NCBI RefSeq assembly: GCF_001433855.1
Contig: NZ_AZCP01000004.1
Span: 330,718-394,717, forward strand
DNA length: 64,000 nt
Source: Levilactobacillus brevis ATCC 14869 = DSM 20054
GTDB lineage: Bacteria; Bacillota; Bacilli; Lactobacillales; Lactobacillaceae
Direction of reading: 5' to 3'
Part shown: positions 1 to 9,068 of the stretch, in pieces
Numbering within the stretch: the stretch's first letter is position 1
How the letters are laid out: every line of letters begins with the position of its first letter
Notes under the pieces: model-generated
Database searches by the model: none
The model's input: only the letters and a program-made list of their open reading frames with translations
Told to the model about the DNA's origin: nothing
Translations under genes and position numbers: made by a program

Positions 1-1676
1 TGAGTTAAGTCCTCGGTTTCATAATTTTTGACAGTGTAGTAATCAAAGTCAGCAAATGAGACGTGTTGGTAAGCATCAACTGCACCAATAAAATTGAAGA
101 GGCCAGTAAACCCGCCAATTTCGCCTGGTTCACCGTTAACGCCTTCATCGGATAAGTAGCTGACATCAATCGGTGCTTCTAGCACTGACCACTCAGCCTG
201 TTGGGGCAATTGATAACTGACTTGGGCCCAGCCATCGTGGTAGTCGATTTTTAAGGCGACATGACCATCTGGAATGTCAACGGTTATCCGGTGATCGATG
301 CGTTCTCCTAGCTTAGCCTGAAGAATTCGTAAGACTGTCCGGTCTTCTGTATCGGCTTGGCATAAGCGGACATATAACCAGTTATTGGCATCGTAATACA
401 AGCCCAGTCCAGCTGTTTGTGAGTAGTGAGTCGGATGAAAAGTCAGTGCCGTTTGACTTGTGTAGGTCAGAGCGGTTGCCCGCGTGCCCATAATGGCGGG
501 ATTGAACTGGGAAAACAATGAATTTTGACCGTAAATGCGTAAGTGCTCGGGATGCTCGGTGATGTTAACCCAATCCGTGGTCTGCTGATGGTAAGGGGTC
601 ATGAAGTGGTGATCAACAACTTTGGCGGTAAAATCAGTGTGAATATCCGCCGTATGAGTTTGTTTTGGGGATGAGTAGTCACTGGGAGCAGGCGTGGTGA
701 GTTTGGCTAGATTGCTGCCATCAGCCATTTGCAGCCAACCATCAGTTGTCCACCTCATTTTTTGTAAGGCTGTTTCTCGGCCTAATGGATTCAACGGTTT
801 ATTGGGGAGTGGACGAGACATGAGGTGAGCCACGTACCACTCACCAGTAGGGGTTTGAACCAATGAACCGTGGCCGGCCTTCTGCATGGGTGCACGGGGA
901 TCAAAGCGTTCAAAATGGCCAGCATCAGGATCACCTAACGAAAAGAGGTGTTGAGGCGATGAGGTGATGATGGGTTCGCCAGTTGGGTTGGGTTCATACG
1001 GACCGAAGATTTGACGTGATCGGCCCATCTCGATACCGTGAGCGTAGCCAGTGCCACCAGCAGCGATTAGTAAATAGTAGTAGTCATTGTGATGGTAAAT
1101 CTGGGGCGCTTCGGCACAACCACGGGTAGTAAAACCCGTGGTAACACGATGCCAATTGCCAATAATACCGCCATGTTCAAGGTCAACTTCCGCAATGACA
1201 ATGTGTCCGGGTGCTTGGTAACCATCCCTGGTTTCCCATTCCAAAATGGACAGGTAGTGTTTGCCATCTTCATCGTGGAAAAGAGCGGGATCAAAACCGA
1301 TTGAGGTTAGGTAAATAGGTGCCGACCACGGACCCTGAATGCTGTCGGCAGATATTGCAAAAGAGTCGGCATTAAATTCGCGACCGGCCATATTTTGCAT
1401 GTGAGAATAGGCTAGCCAAAACTTATGGGTTTGCGAGTCGTAGGATAAATGTGGGGCCCAAATACCAGCAGGTGTGTTGGTGCCACGAAGATTGACCTCA
1501 TCTTGGGTGAGAGCGTAAGTGAGGAGCTCCCAGTTAACTAAATCAGTTGAATGAAAGATTTGAACGCCAGGCGTCCAGTGGAACGTCGAGGTTGCGATGT
1601 AATAATCATCAGCTACTCGAATGATTGACGGATCGGGTGCCATACCGGGAATAATTGGATTTTGAATTAAAGTCAT
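1..1676 (-). CDS. GH43 beta-xylosidase / alpha-L-arabinofuranosidase, 3' end cut by window
   Basis: Glycoside hydrolase family 43 enzyme, subfamily-11 type, expected to release xylose from xylo-oligosaccharides in the cytoplasm (no signal peptide). The frame is open from an ATG at 1676 through position 1, giving at least 558 residues without a stop. Family enzymes are about 530-560 residues, so only the last few are missing. The catalytic triad is visible: base Asp15 (GMAPDPS), a pKa-modulating Asp near 128 (GFDPALF) and acid Glu near 187 (RGCAEAPQIY). The C-terminal third is a beta-sandwich typical of this subfamily. A GGAG ribosome site lies about ten bases upstream and a TATAAT -10 box on this strand at 1734-1739. 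The divergent AraC gene is its probable regulator. Whether arabinosidase activity dominates cannot be read from sequence. Confidence 0.9.
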   Translation of the reverse strand, partial: MTLIQNPIIPGMAPDPSIIRVADDYYIATSTFHWTPGVQIFHSTDLVNWELLTYALTQDEVNLRGTNTPAGIWAPHLSYDSQTHKFWLAYSHMQNMAGREFNADSFAISADSIQGPWSAPIYLTSIGFDPALFHDEDGKHYLSILEWETRDGYQAPGHIVIAEVDLEHGGIIGNWHRVTTGFTTRGCAEAPQIYHHNDYYYLLIAAGGTGYAHGIEMGRSRQIFGPYEPNPTGEPIITSSPQHLFSLGDPDAGHFERFDPRAPMQKAGHGSLVQTPTGEWYVAHLMSRPLPNKPLNPLGRETALQKMRWTTDGWLQMADGSNLAKLTTPAPSDYSSPKQTHTADIHTDFTAKVVDHHFMTPYHQQTTDWVNITEHPEHLRIYGQNSLFSQFNPAIMGTRATALTYTSQTALTFHPTHYSQTAGLGLYYDANNWLYVRLCQADTEDRTVLRILQAKLGERIDHRITVDIPDGHVALKIDYHDGWAQVSYQLPQQAEWSVLEAPIDVSYLSDEGVNGEPGEIGGFTGLFNFIGAVDAYQHVSFADFDYYTVKNYETEDLT

Positions 1677-1733
1677 CTATTTTCACACTCCATTTGTTAA
1701 ACCTCATGTTAAAATGAACACTACAGTGATAGG

Positions 1734-1739
1734 ATTATA
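1734..1739 (-). promoter_or_regulatory. -10 box of the GH43 gene
   Basis: TATAAT on the minus strand about 60 bases upstream of the GH43 start. The -35 match at 17 bases is weak (TTAGGG), which suits a gene that needs an activator such as the divergent AraC protein. Confidence 0.5.
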
Positions 1740-1875
1740 AGTTAGTTGTTCACAAGCCCTAACCTGATAGATTCACAATAATGTGTAAGCGGATACAAGT
1801 CAATTTGACGTATAAAGATAGTCATGAAAAGACGTCACTTAGGTCATAATTGTCATTTTTTTAGGAGGCGAGCTA

Positions 1876-2691
1876 ATGCGACAACATCATGAGAATGTGA
1901 TTTCTAATCTGGATATTGGTATACGGTTTTACGAGTCAACGGTGACAACGAGTGGTTATGTGCCGTTTCACTGGCATAGTAGTATTGAATTAGTTTGCGT
2001 ATTGGCAGGGCAGTTGACCTTTCAGTTTGACGGTGTCGCGCATGTTATTCAGGCAAATCAATTTGAAGTTATTTCGTCAGGGGTTATCCATGATGTGACC
2101 AATACGCCGAATCATGCGCTGGTTCTGCAGATTCCCTTACCCTTTATTGAAAAGTACGTGAAGGACCCGGCAACCTTAAACTTTCAATTAACCGGGCAAG
2201 AACAAACGGCTGATTATCACCGGATTGTGACGTGGTTTCAGGAGCTTAATCGAGTTAACCAGCAACATCAGGCGGGGTATTTGTTTGATGAAGGCGTTTT
2301 GGTGCTACTGATGCTCAAAACGCTGGTAGTTAATTTTACGGACGAGAAAAACCCACTGACAACGACGGCCAGTGGGCTAAAGGATTTGATTATTTATATT
2401 AATGATCACTATCGCGCTAAACTACGCGTGCAAGATCTCGCGCGTCGATTTGGGTATAACACCAGTTATTTATCACGGCTCTTCAAGCAGCAGACCGGCG
2501 TGACCTTAATCGAGTATCTCTATATGGTCCGGCTTAGCCGATTCTATCAGGAGCTAACGACCACCGATACACCGATTAGCCAGCTACTCGATCAACATGG
2601 GCTAACCAATCACCGGACGGCCCGGGAGATGTGTTTGCAGATGTATGGGCTGCTACCTAAGCAACTTAGAACGCGCGCTCGAACTAACTAA
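1876..2691 (+). CDS. AraC family transcriptional regulator
   Basis: 271-residue regulator with an N-terminal cupin ligand-binding domain (about residues 20-90, including FHWHSSIE) and a C-terminal pair of helix-turn-helix motifs (about 183-268). The first helix-turn-helix (RVQDLARRFGYNTSYLSRLF) is canonical; the second is more divergent. An AGGAGG site precedes the ATG. It is divergent from the GH43 xylosidase across a 199-base gap, so it most likely senses a xylan- or arabinan-derived sugar and activates that gene. The ligand is inferred from position only. Confidence 0.88.
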   Translation: MRQHHENVISNLDIGIRFYESTVTTSGYVPFHWHSSIELVCVLAGQLTFQFDGVAHVIQANQFEVISSGVIHDVTNTPNHALVLQIPLPFIEKYVKDPATLNFQLTGQEQTADYHRIVTWFQELNRVNQQHQAGYLFDEGVLVLLMLKTLVVNFTDEKNPLTTTASGLKDLIIYINDHYRAKLRVQDLARRFGYNTSYLSRLFKQQTGVTLIEYLYMVRLSRFYQELTTTDTPISQLLDQHGLTNHRTAREMCLQMYGLLPKQLRTRARTN

Positions 2692-2726
2692 TTGCCCTTG
2701 GTCTCACTCGGGGTTGCACTATATTA

Positions 2727-3491
2727 TTAATAACTGGTCCAGCCGCCATCAACGGGGACAACGGTCCCATTAACGTAACTAGCTGCATCGGAACAGAGGA
2801 ACAAAGCGGTCTGCGCGATTTCGGCACTCGTACCGGGTTCAGGGGATAGTGGCATCCCCACATTTTGACGGGCCATGCCTTCCTGATCGACACCCGTCAT
2901 GGATTCGGCAATGTTCGTCTTGATACCACCGGGGGCAATTGCGTTGGTTCGGATGCCCATGTTTTCATACATGTAGGCGGTATTTTTGGTAAGGCCAACG
3001 ACGGCGTGCTTTGACGCGGTATAGGCTGCGCCGGCCCGCCCGCCACCTAAACCACCGACAGAAGCAATGTTCAAAATAACGCCAGACTTTTGCTTAGTGA
3101 AAATCTTTAGGACTTCTCGGGTTGCCAGCATGACGCTAGTGGTATTAACCGTCATGACCTTATCCCACAATTCATTAGTGAGTGTGCCAACTGGAGCCAT
3201 ATTATCCATGATCCCGGCATTGTTGACCAAAATATCGAGACGGCCGAAATGATCAACCGCGCTTTGAACCATAGCGACCACGTCAGCCTCTTTGGTCACA
3301 TTGGTTACACTGGCAATTGCCTGACCACCAGCTGTGGTAATGGCCGTCACAACCTCATTTAAGCGGTCCTGATTAATGTCAGCGGCAACGATCTTGGCGC
3401 CTTCTTTGGCAAATAATTCGGCCATTGATCGACCCATACCAGAGCCAGCCCCCGTAATAATTGCCACTTTATCGACTAATTGTTGAACCAT
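2727..3491 (-). CDS. SDR family NAD(P)-dependent oxidoreductase
   Basis: Classical short-chain dehydrogenase/reductase of 254 residues. Visible motifs are the cofactor loop TGAGSGMG (13-20), Asp38 after the second strand (suggesting NAD(H) preference), NNAG (90-93) and the catalytic Ser144, Tyr157 and Lys161. I place the start at the ATG at 3491, because AGGAG sits eight bases upstream. A GTG nine bases further upstream overlaps that ribosome site and is unlikely. It is convergent with the AraC gene and appears monocistronic. The substrate is unknown; family members reduce or oxidise many secondary alcohols and ketones. Confidence 0.9.
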   Translation of the reverse strand: MVQQLVDKVAIITGAGSGMGRSMAELFAKEGAKIVAADINQDRLNEVVTAITTAGGQAIASVTNVTKEADVVAMVQSAVDHFGRLDILVNNAGIMDNMAPVGTLTNELWDKVMTVNTTSVMLATREVLKIFTKQKSGVILNIASVGGLGGGRAGAAYTASKHAVVGLTKNTAYMYENMGIRTNAIAPGGIKTNIAESMTGVDQEGMARQNVGMPLSPEPGTSAEIAQTALFLCSDAASYVNGTVVPVDGGWTSY

Positions 3492-3648
3492 CCAACTCAC
3501 TCCTATCGGTTATTGATTTAGCATCTAATTGCTTAAGTTTATTATAGTCTTATTTACTAAAGAAAGCGCTTGATAGACCAGAGGTCACTATAGTTGACGT
3601 CAAACGGCTTTCATGTAACAATAAAAGTAACAAAAGGAGCGATGAACG

Positions 3649-4506
3649 ATGAAATATGTTATTACCGGGGCGACTGGTCATCTTGGCCGTCAAATTACCC
3701 GCCAGTTAGCGCAGCGAGTAGCACCTGAAGAGATAACGTTAGGGGTGCACACGCCCAGTAAAGCCACTGAATTTGTTCAGCAGGGGATGACGGTTCTACC
3801 ATTGGATTACCAAGATGTGACCAGTTTGGTAGCCAGTTTGCGTCAGGCTGATGTGGCGATTTATGTGCCCAGCAAGAGTCATGATAGTTTTAGTCGCGTG
3901 AGTGAATTTGAAAATGTCGTGACGGCAGCAGAACAGGCGCAGGTCAAACACTTACTGGTGATGGGTTTTATTGCCGATCAAGTGAATAATCCGTTTGATC
4001 TATCGGCGTTTTATGGCTATGTTCCCCGTCGTTTAGCAGCCAGTACGTTGGACTATACAGTCGTCCGCAACGCGCTGTATGCTGATCCGCTAGTCCCTTA
4101 TCTACCAGAACTGATTGCGCGTGGTAATGTTATCTATCCGATGGGCGATGCGTCACTAAGCTTTATTAGTCTGGCGGAAAGCGCAGCGGCATTCGCGCAA
4201 TTAGCGGTGACGCCGACGTTATGGCGTCAGCCTATTTACACCTTGACTCAGGAACGTTCGTATACGATGCCCGCTTTGGCTGAGGTTTTGAGTACTGCTA
4301 GTGAGGCTAAGATTGGGTATGCACCGGTAACGTTGCCCCAGTTTGCCGCGTTATATAACGAAGGAAATGAGGGTCATATGTTAGCGTCAATGTATGCCGG
4401 TGGTGCGCAAGGGTTATTGGCGACGGTTAGCACGGACTTTCGGCAGATCATGGGGCGTCCAGCGCAGAGCTTACCAGACTTTTTAAGCGCGACACTTGCG
4501 AAGTAA
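3649..4506 (+). CDS. NmrA-like NAD(P)-binding reductase
   Basis: 285-residue atypical SDR of the NmrA / quinone oxidoreductase-2-like group. The Rossmann motif TGATGHLG is at residues 6-13, and the family's usual downstream Tyr-x3-Lys pair is not obvious. AAAGGAG precedes the ATG. It is followed 46 bases later by an Rrf2 regulator on the same strand, with its own TATAAT between, so the two are neighbours that may be co-regulated rather than one strict operon. Relatives respond to redox state or reduce quinones; the substrate here is unknown. Confidence 0.8.
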   Translation: MKYVITGATGHLGRQITRQLAQRVAPEEITLGVHTPSKATEFVQQGMTVLPLDYQDVTSLVASLRQADVAIYVPSKSHDSFSRVSEFENVVTAAEQAQVKHLLVMGFIADQVNNPFDLSAFYGYVPRRLAASTLDYTVVRNALYADPLVPYLPELIARGNVIYPMGDASLSFISLAESAAAFAQLAVTPTLWRQPIYTLTQERSYTMPALAEVLSTASEAKIGYAPVTLPQFAALYNEGNEGHMLASMYAGGAQGLLATVSTDFRQIMGRPAQSLPDFLSATLAK

Positions 4507-4517
4507 GGCGGGATCAG

Positions 4518-4523
4518 TATAAT
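4518..4523 (+). promoter_or_regulatory. Probable promoter of the Rrf2 gene
   Basis: TATAAT at 4518-4523 with TTGCGA at 4496-4501, spacer 16, inside the gap between the NmrA-like and Rrf2 genes. Confidence 0.45.
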
Positions 4524-4552
4524 TATTCGGTAAAGATATTTAGGGGGGACTC

Positions 4553-4996
4553 ATGATGCGCTATTCACATAAGCTTAGTGATGCAGTTCATATCTTGGCC
4601 TATATTGTTATTTACCGGGATCATGATTTATCTAGTGCGGCCATTGCGGCGAGTGTTACGTCTAACCCGGCGCTGGTTCGTCGATTGATGGGCGCTTTGC
4701 GACGGGCTAACCTGTTAGCCACGACGCAAGGTGCAGCGGCACCAAAACTGGCACGTGATCCTGCCTTGATAACGTTGCTGGATATTTATCAGGCTGTGGA
4801 AAATCCGGGGGGTCTGCTACACGTTGATGAGGAGACCAATCCAAAATGCATTGTTGGTGGCAATATTCAAGCCACTTTGGAGACGGCCTATAGTGAGGTG
4901 CAACAGGCAGCGGAGCGGCAGATGCAGCAGATAACGTTAGCAAGTCTAATTACGGATATTTGGACGCGTGAACGAGAAAAAAGTAGCACACACTAA
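4553..4996 (+). CDS. Rrf2 family transcriptional regulator
   Basis: 147-residue Rrf2-type winged-helix protein, with the family's N-terminal HTH (MRYSHKLSDAVHILAYI onward) and dimerisation helix. Only one cysteine, about residue 99 (NPKCIVGG), is present. That excludes the three-cysteine iron-sulfur type (IscR, NsrR) and fits the YwnA-like group. A GGGGGG ribosome site lies five bases before ATG ATG; either could be used. It follows the NmrA-like reductase and probably controls it. The cue is unknown; a single exposed cysteine would allow thiol sensing, but that is inference. Confidence 0.82.
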   Translation: MMRYSHKLSDAVHILAYIVIYRDHDLSSAAIAASVTSNPALVRRLMGALRRANLLATTQGAAAPKLARDPALITLLDIYQAVENPGGLLHVDEETNPKCIVGGNIQATLETAYSEVQQAAERQMQQITLASLITDIWTREREKSSTH

Positions 4997-5028
4997 AAAG
5001 GTCGCGACGATTGTCGGGACCTTTTTTG
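4995..5028. terminator. Bidirectional terminator
   Basis: Stem AAAAAGGTC(g)CGAC with GTCG(g)GACCTTTTTT, lying between the convergent Rrf2 and glycerophosphotransferase genes. U-runs occur on both strands. Confidence 0.85.
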
Positions 5029-5035
5029 GTGGCAA

Positions 5036-7342
5036 TTAATGATGAAGTTCATCAGCGAAGAAAGTATCAACGACGCGCTGACTGGCATGACCATCTTCCC
5101 AAGCGTTAAAGCGTTGGCTAAATCGTTGGTAAGCCGCAGCGTATTGTTGCGTAACGGCTGGTAAATCATGTAGGGCGGCCAAAATGTCGTCGTTAGTCTT
5201 GAGTAGGGGCCCCGGCAGATCAGTCTCCATGTTGAGGTAAAATCCCCGGAGGACACTTCCATACTTTTCGTAGTCATAAACAAAGTACAGAATAGGCCGT
5301 TTTAAAATGGCGTAGTCGAAAAAGACACTGGAATAATCGGTAATTAAGACATCGGCAATTAAATATAATTCGCTAATATCATCGTAACTAGATTCGTTGT
5401 AAACAAAATCACCAAAGCCGGTTGTGTCTAAGTGTTCAGTGATAAAGTAATGCGTGCGGAGAACTAAAACATACTCGTCACCGAGTTCTCGTTTTAGTCG
5501 ATCAATATCTAGCTTTAACGTGAATTTGTAATCCCCAACGCCGTAGTAATCATCATCACGCCAAGTTGGGGCGTAGAGAATAATTTTTTTGTCGAGGGGA
5601 ATCCCCAACTTACGTTTGATTTGTTGGGCCTGCTCGTCCTTATCTGGCGCACTCAAAATATCGTTGCGCGGATACCCCGATGGTAACATTTGGTCGGTGG
5701 GGTACATGAAGGCATGTTCAAAAACGTCGACGGAGAATTGGTTAGCCGTGACGAGATAGTCCCACTGACGCGATTGTTGGTAAAAAATCGATTTGTACAG
5801 CGGGTTGGCACTGGCAACGTTATCCATGTCAAACACCAAGTGTTTCAAAGGTGTGCCATGCCAAGTCGCTAGAAATTTAGTGCCTGGACGTTTGATGAAC
5901 CACTTCGGTTGGCGCATGTTAATGACTTGAAATTTGGCGGTGGCTAAGTAATACATGTAACGCCAACCGAAGCGCTTGACGACCTTGGTATTGGACCGAC
6001 CGGCCGGCGTTTCACTAACCCCTGGATTCATCACCCAAACGTGGTGAAAGCGACCAGGGTAGTTCTTTTCAAGATAGTTATAAATGGCTTTAGGACTATC
6101 AGAAAAGTTGCGACCGAGAAAAGACTCATACAAAATGGTTCGGGGTTTAATGGGCAACTTGGTGAACCACCAGTTGTAGGCCAAGCGGGTAATACCTCGC
6201 CCCCGGTGACGGATCACACGATTCAACTGTCGTAAGCGAACCAATACGTTGATCTGAAATTGAGGAACGCGTGGTTGGCGACGAATCGCGCGTAAGATTT
6301 GACGGCTATTGTGGGGTAACTCGCGTAAGGTATCAGGATCAACGAGCTGTAAATAGTCGTGCAACTGGTCCATTAACGCAGGACTATCAGCAACGGTAGT
6401 TTCGGAGCTGGTCGCTAACGCTTGATAGAGATAGCGGTGTAACCGATCTAAAGTGAATCGACTGAAGGCCACATGTAAAGGACCGACCGGTAAGTCCACC
6501 AGAGCCAACTGCCAAGCAGCAAGCCGGTGGTGCCAGCGATGGGGGTCCTCTAATTGGTGAATGGACGGTTGATTGATGGGATCATTGTGTTTAACACGTA
6601 CATATAGGGGATCGGCTAGTCGCAGATAGGTCGGCGTTGCCAGCATTGCCTGCGTTAGGAAGTGGTAATCAGGGTAGAGGGCGTTGGCCTCATCAAATTG
6701 CCAATGATGTTGCTCGACCAGTTGGCGATTGAGTATCTTGCCCGTTATTTTAGCTTGACGACCAAATTGCTCAAATCGATCTTCGCCAGTGAATAACAAA
6801 TACTTGTGGGTGAGCCAGTTCTGAACCGCGGAAGAAGCTGGTGTGGTAGTCGGTAGCTCAGTCAGCAAGTCAGCGGGTAAATTAAGTGATCGATTCCGCA
6901 GACGCTGGCGTTTAGGACCACCCCACTTGGGTAGTGTGTCAGTTGCCGAGGTCTGCGTGAGACTGTTGACAAAAGAAACGTGTGGTTCATAGGTCGGGTA
7001 TTGATTTAAGTCGATAAAGGTTGTGGATTTTAGGCCTTCCAGCGCAGTAACCGTTGCTAACGCCGTTGGAAGCAGGTAATCATCACTATCAACAAAGACC
7101 AACCAGTCGCCCTGAGCAACAGCCATGGCGGCGTTGCGGGCGGCGCCAACGGTTGAAGCTTTGGGGTGTACCTGACGAATGGTAAATGGTGCTTGCCATT
7201 CCGTCTGGTCCAAGTCAATCGGTAAGGTACCCGCAATCAACCATTCAAAATCAGTGGTCGTTTGGGCCATTAAGTTGGTTTTTAATGCCAATAATTGGTC
7301 ATATTCGCTGGGTAAGTACGGTGTAATCAAACTAAATTTCAT
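5036..7342 (-). CDS. GT2 glycosyltransferase / CDP-glycerol glycerophosphotransferase fusion
   Basis: 768-residue two-domain wall-polymer enzyme. Residues 1 to about 330 are a GT-A glycosyltransferase of family 2, with the acidic motif FVDSDDYL (DSD at 85-87). About residues 400-768 are a TagB/TagF-type domain (PF04464), with HGTPLKHL and the conserved LITDYSSVFFDYAIL near the C-terminus. Such proteins add glycerol- or ribitol-phosphate units and sugars to teichoic-acid-like polymers on the inner membrane face. The upstream gene ends nine bases before this start, so they form one operon. GGGGGAT precedes the ATG. Which polymer is made cannot be told, since no other tag/tar genes are nearby. 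Confidence 0.88.
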   Translation of the reverse strand: MKFSLITPYLPSEYDQLLALKTNLMAQTTTDFEWLIAGTLPIDLDQTEWQAPFTIRQVHPKASTVGAARNAAMAVAQGDWLVFVDSDDYLLPTALATVTALEGLKSTTFIDLNQYPTYEPHVSFVNSLTQTSATDTLPKWGGPKRQRLRNRSLNLPADLLTELPTTTPASSAVQNWLTHKYLLFTGEDRFEQFGRQAKITGKILNRQLVEQHHWQFDEANALYPDYHFLTQAMLATPTYLRLADPLYVRVKHNDPINQPSIHQLEDPHRWHHRLAAWQLALVDLPVGPLHVAFSRFTLDRLHRYLYQALATSSETTVADSPALMDQLHDYLQLVDPDTLRELPHNSRQILRAIRRQPRVPQFQINVLVRLRQLNRVIRHRGRGITRLAYNWWFTKLPIKPRTILYESFLGRNFSDSPKAIYNYLEKNYPGRFHHVWVMNPGVSETPAGRSNTKVVKRFGWRYMYYLATAKFQVINMRQPKWFIKRPGTKFLATWHGTPLKHLVFDMDNVASANPLYKSIFYQQSRQWDYLVTANQFSVDVFEHAFMYPTDQMLPSGYPRNDILSAPDKDEQAQQIKRKLGIPLDKKIILYAPTWRDDDYYGVGDYKFTLKLDIDRLKRELGDEYVLVLRTHYFITEHLDTTGFGDFVYNESSYDDISELYLIADVLITDYSSVFFDYAILKRPILYFVYDYEKYGSVLRGFYLNMETDLPGPLLKTNDDILAALHDLPAVTQQYAAAYQRFSQRFNAWEDGHASQRVVDTFFADELHH

Positions 7343-7351
7343 GAGATCCCC

Positions 7352-8284
7352 CTAGTAGAATAACTGATGAGCCACTCGAGGTGACAGCATCCGCAGCAAA
7401 CCTAAGCGTGACCACCGATGGATTGGGGGCGTCTGAGTTTGTTTAATTTGCGTCAGTAACTGAAGATGTGTCGCCGTCGATACTTGACGGCGTCCGGCAA
7501 CGTTCAAAATCTGGTTAAATTGTTGTTGACGATATTGGGTTATGAGTGGAGCCCATCCCAAAGCCAAATGATCAAGATCAATCATTTGAAGTTCAGAGAG
7601 CCAGCGCAAAGGTGTTGTAACAGTCCATGACTGTCTTGCGATAGTGGGAACGTGCAGTCGGATGACTTCAGTTGCTGATTGTAGCAAAGAAAGTGTCTGC
7701 TGCAATGAAACTAAGGGTATATCAGGAAACAATTGCATACTAGGCAATAATAAGCCAGTTGGTCGTAATCGTTGACTCAAGTATTTAAGGCTTTGAATAT
7801 TCGTTTGAATGCTATAGTTTTGGAGACCCCAAAGTGCCAATTGTTGAGCACTGGTTGTATCTGAACGATCAGTTACCAACTGGTGTAAAGTAGTTTGGAG
7901 ACGATTTTCTATATGTTGGGTAAGATAGTCCTGAATTTGAAGGTCCAACGCTATGCTACTGTCAAAAGTTGCGAGACTAATGAGACAGTTGGGATGCTGC
8001 TGAATAACTTGAGCCCACTGGCGAAAAGCGCCAGGTAAAAGATGATCTGTGTCACGTAAATTCAGTAAGTATGTCCGTTCTGCTGGGATAATGTCAGGAT
8101 GACCTACAGCTAATGACCAAGCCTCGGCTTGATGTTGCTGAGTTGAAGTCAAAGTTTGACCCTCAGGTAACTGTAGATTCAAAGAGATATCCGTGAAGCG
8201 CTGGCCGTTGACTTCCTCGATGAGTGTGGTTAACCGCACCCAGTCTAGCTGCGCTTGAGGGACGATATTAAGATAGATGTGCAT
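7352..8284 (-). CDS. Uncharacterised protein, possibly a divergent GT-A glycosyltransferase
   Basis: 310 residues with no confident family recognition. No signal peptide or membrane segment is visible, and it is rich in Gln and Leu. One stretch, LLNLRDTDHLLPGAF (about 73-87), lines up with LVFVDSDDYLLPTAL of the downstream fusion protein, so DTD (78-80) may be a GT-A DxD motif. The start MHIYLNIVPQ could correspond to the first strand of that fold. The usual N-terminal family-2 signature is otherwise lost. It is co-transcribed with the glycerophosphotransferase (gap nine bases) and has a GGAG ribosome site. A role in the same polymer is likely; activity is unproven. Confidence 0.7.
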   Translation of the reverse strand: MHIYLNIVPQAQLDWVRLTTLIEEVNGQRFTDISLNLQLPEGQTLTSTQQHQAEAWSLAVGHPDIIPAERTYLLNLRDTDHLLPGAFRQWAQVIQQHPNCLISLATFDSSIALDLQIQDYLTQHIENRLQTTLHQLVTDRSDTTSAQQLALWGLQNYSIQTNIQSLKYLSQRLRPTGLLLPSMQLFPDIPLVSLQQTLSLLQSATEVIRLHVPTIARQSWTVTTPLRWLSELQMIDLDHLALGWAPLITQYRQQQFNQILNVAGRRQVSTATHLQLLTQIKQTQTPPIHRWSRLGLLRMLSPRVAHQLFY

Positions 8285-8340
8285 AATTTTCCTTCTCCGG
8301 TAAGTAAGTTAGATTGACAAAAAAATAATTATTAAGGTTC

Positions 8341-8359
8341 ATTATACCCGCATGCGGGT
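8341..8359 (-). promoter_or_regulatory. -10 box with adjoining perfect palindrome, candidate operator
   Basis: On the minus strand a TATAAT box (8341-8346) is abutted upstream by ACCCGCATGCGGGT (8346-8359), a perfect 14-base palindrome that would fill most of the promoter spacer. The -35 is poor (CTGGTA), so control by a dimeric DNA-binding protein is plausible. Confidence 0.5.
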
Positions 8360-8527
8360 GAGATACCAGATTTTTATATAAAACGGGATTGAATTAGAAG
8401 ACAAATTAATGATTCTTAGGATTGATTTTTCACTAGATGGTATTGTATATAAGCTATTTTTCTTTGCCGAACATGTATCTTATTTAATTTTCAGATTTAC
8501 AACAGAAAAAGTTTAATTAAATTTGTC

Positions 8528-8573
8528 GTCTAAAAAAAATCTTCCACTTTGTATTGGAAGATGTTTTTTAGAC
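8528..8573 (-). terminator. Long terminator downstream of the HxlR gene
   Basis: Inverted repeat GTCTAAAAAA / TTTTTTAGAC enclosing ATCTTCCA / TGGAAGAT, loop about nine bases. On the minus strand the 3' arm gives a run of eight U. It lies 74 bases past the HxlR stop. Confidence 0.75.
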
Positions 8574-8646
8574 TTATTGCATTAGACCTGGTCAATTACG
8601 CTGTTTAGGTGGGAGACCATTTGTCCAAGTTGTGTTGAATTTAGAT

Positions 8647-9009
8647 TTAGACATCATCGCGGCTTAGCAAGGTAATGGCCTCGCCTTGTGCTTGACGGCG
8701 ATCGATGTTTTGCTCGCCCCAGACACAGAGTTCGTGCAGGATACCGGACAGACTCTGGCCGTAGTCAGTTAAAGTGTAGTCGACTTTAGGTGGTACTTGC
8801 TTATAAACGTGACGTTCGACAATATTAGCGGCTTCCAACTCCCGTAATTGTTGCGTTAACATTTTTTGTGAAATTTGGGGGATGGCCCGCGCCAGTTCAC
8901 CAGTCCGCATGGTTTGATGACGTAGGTGGCATAAAATAATGGATTTCCATTTACCGCCAATAATTTCCATCGTTGCTTCAACACCAATATGATAGGTTTT
9001 TGTGCTCAT
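8647..9009 (-). CDS. HxlR family transcriptional regulator
   Basis: 120-residue HxlR/DUF24 winged-helix regulator with the hallmark IGGKWKSIILCHL, a recognition helix (ISQKMLTQQLREL) and a wing (VYKQVPPKVDYTLT). The start is the ATG at 9009: AGGAGG lies seven bases upstream, while an in-frame TTG just before it does not fit. The N-terminal cysteine used by redox-sensing relatives such as HypR is absent. It is divergent from an MFS exporter, which is its likely target, and the gap contains a 12-base palindrome. Confidence 0.9.
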   Translation of the reverse strand: MSTKTYHIGVEATMEIIGGKWKSIILCHLRHQTMRTGELARAIPQISQKMLTQQLRELEAANIVERHVYKQVPPKVDYTLTDYGQSLSGILHELCVWGEQNIDRRQAQGEAITLLSRDDV

Positions 9010-9051
9010 CAAAGCGCCTCCTGATTAATTATTACTTTTTGGTGGGTATCG

Positions 9052-9063
9052 CACTTTAAAGTG
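9052..9063. promoter_or_regulatory. Candidate HxlR operator
   Basis: Perfect palindrome CACTTTAAAGTG midway between the divergent HxlR and MFS genes. It lies just upstream of the MFS promoter -35. Confidence 0.45.
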
Positions 9064-9068
9064 GGTTC

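Larger units (their letters stand above)
8285..8646. other. AT-rich gene-free region with promoter palindrome and terminator
   Basis: 362 bases without a supported gene. It holds the promoter of the 8284 minus-strand operon with a perfect palindrome next to its -10 box, and the terminator of the HxlR gene. Between about 8380 and 8520 it is AT-rich and I see nothing else. Confidence 0.6.

Noticed and set aside
8574..8646. Short minus-strand frames just after the HxlR stop (for example one ending MVSHLNSVIDQV)
   Set aside because: Under 25 codons, no ribosome site and no recognisable homology; possibly a decayed gene end but unsupported.
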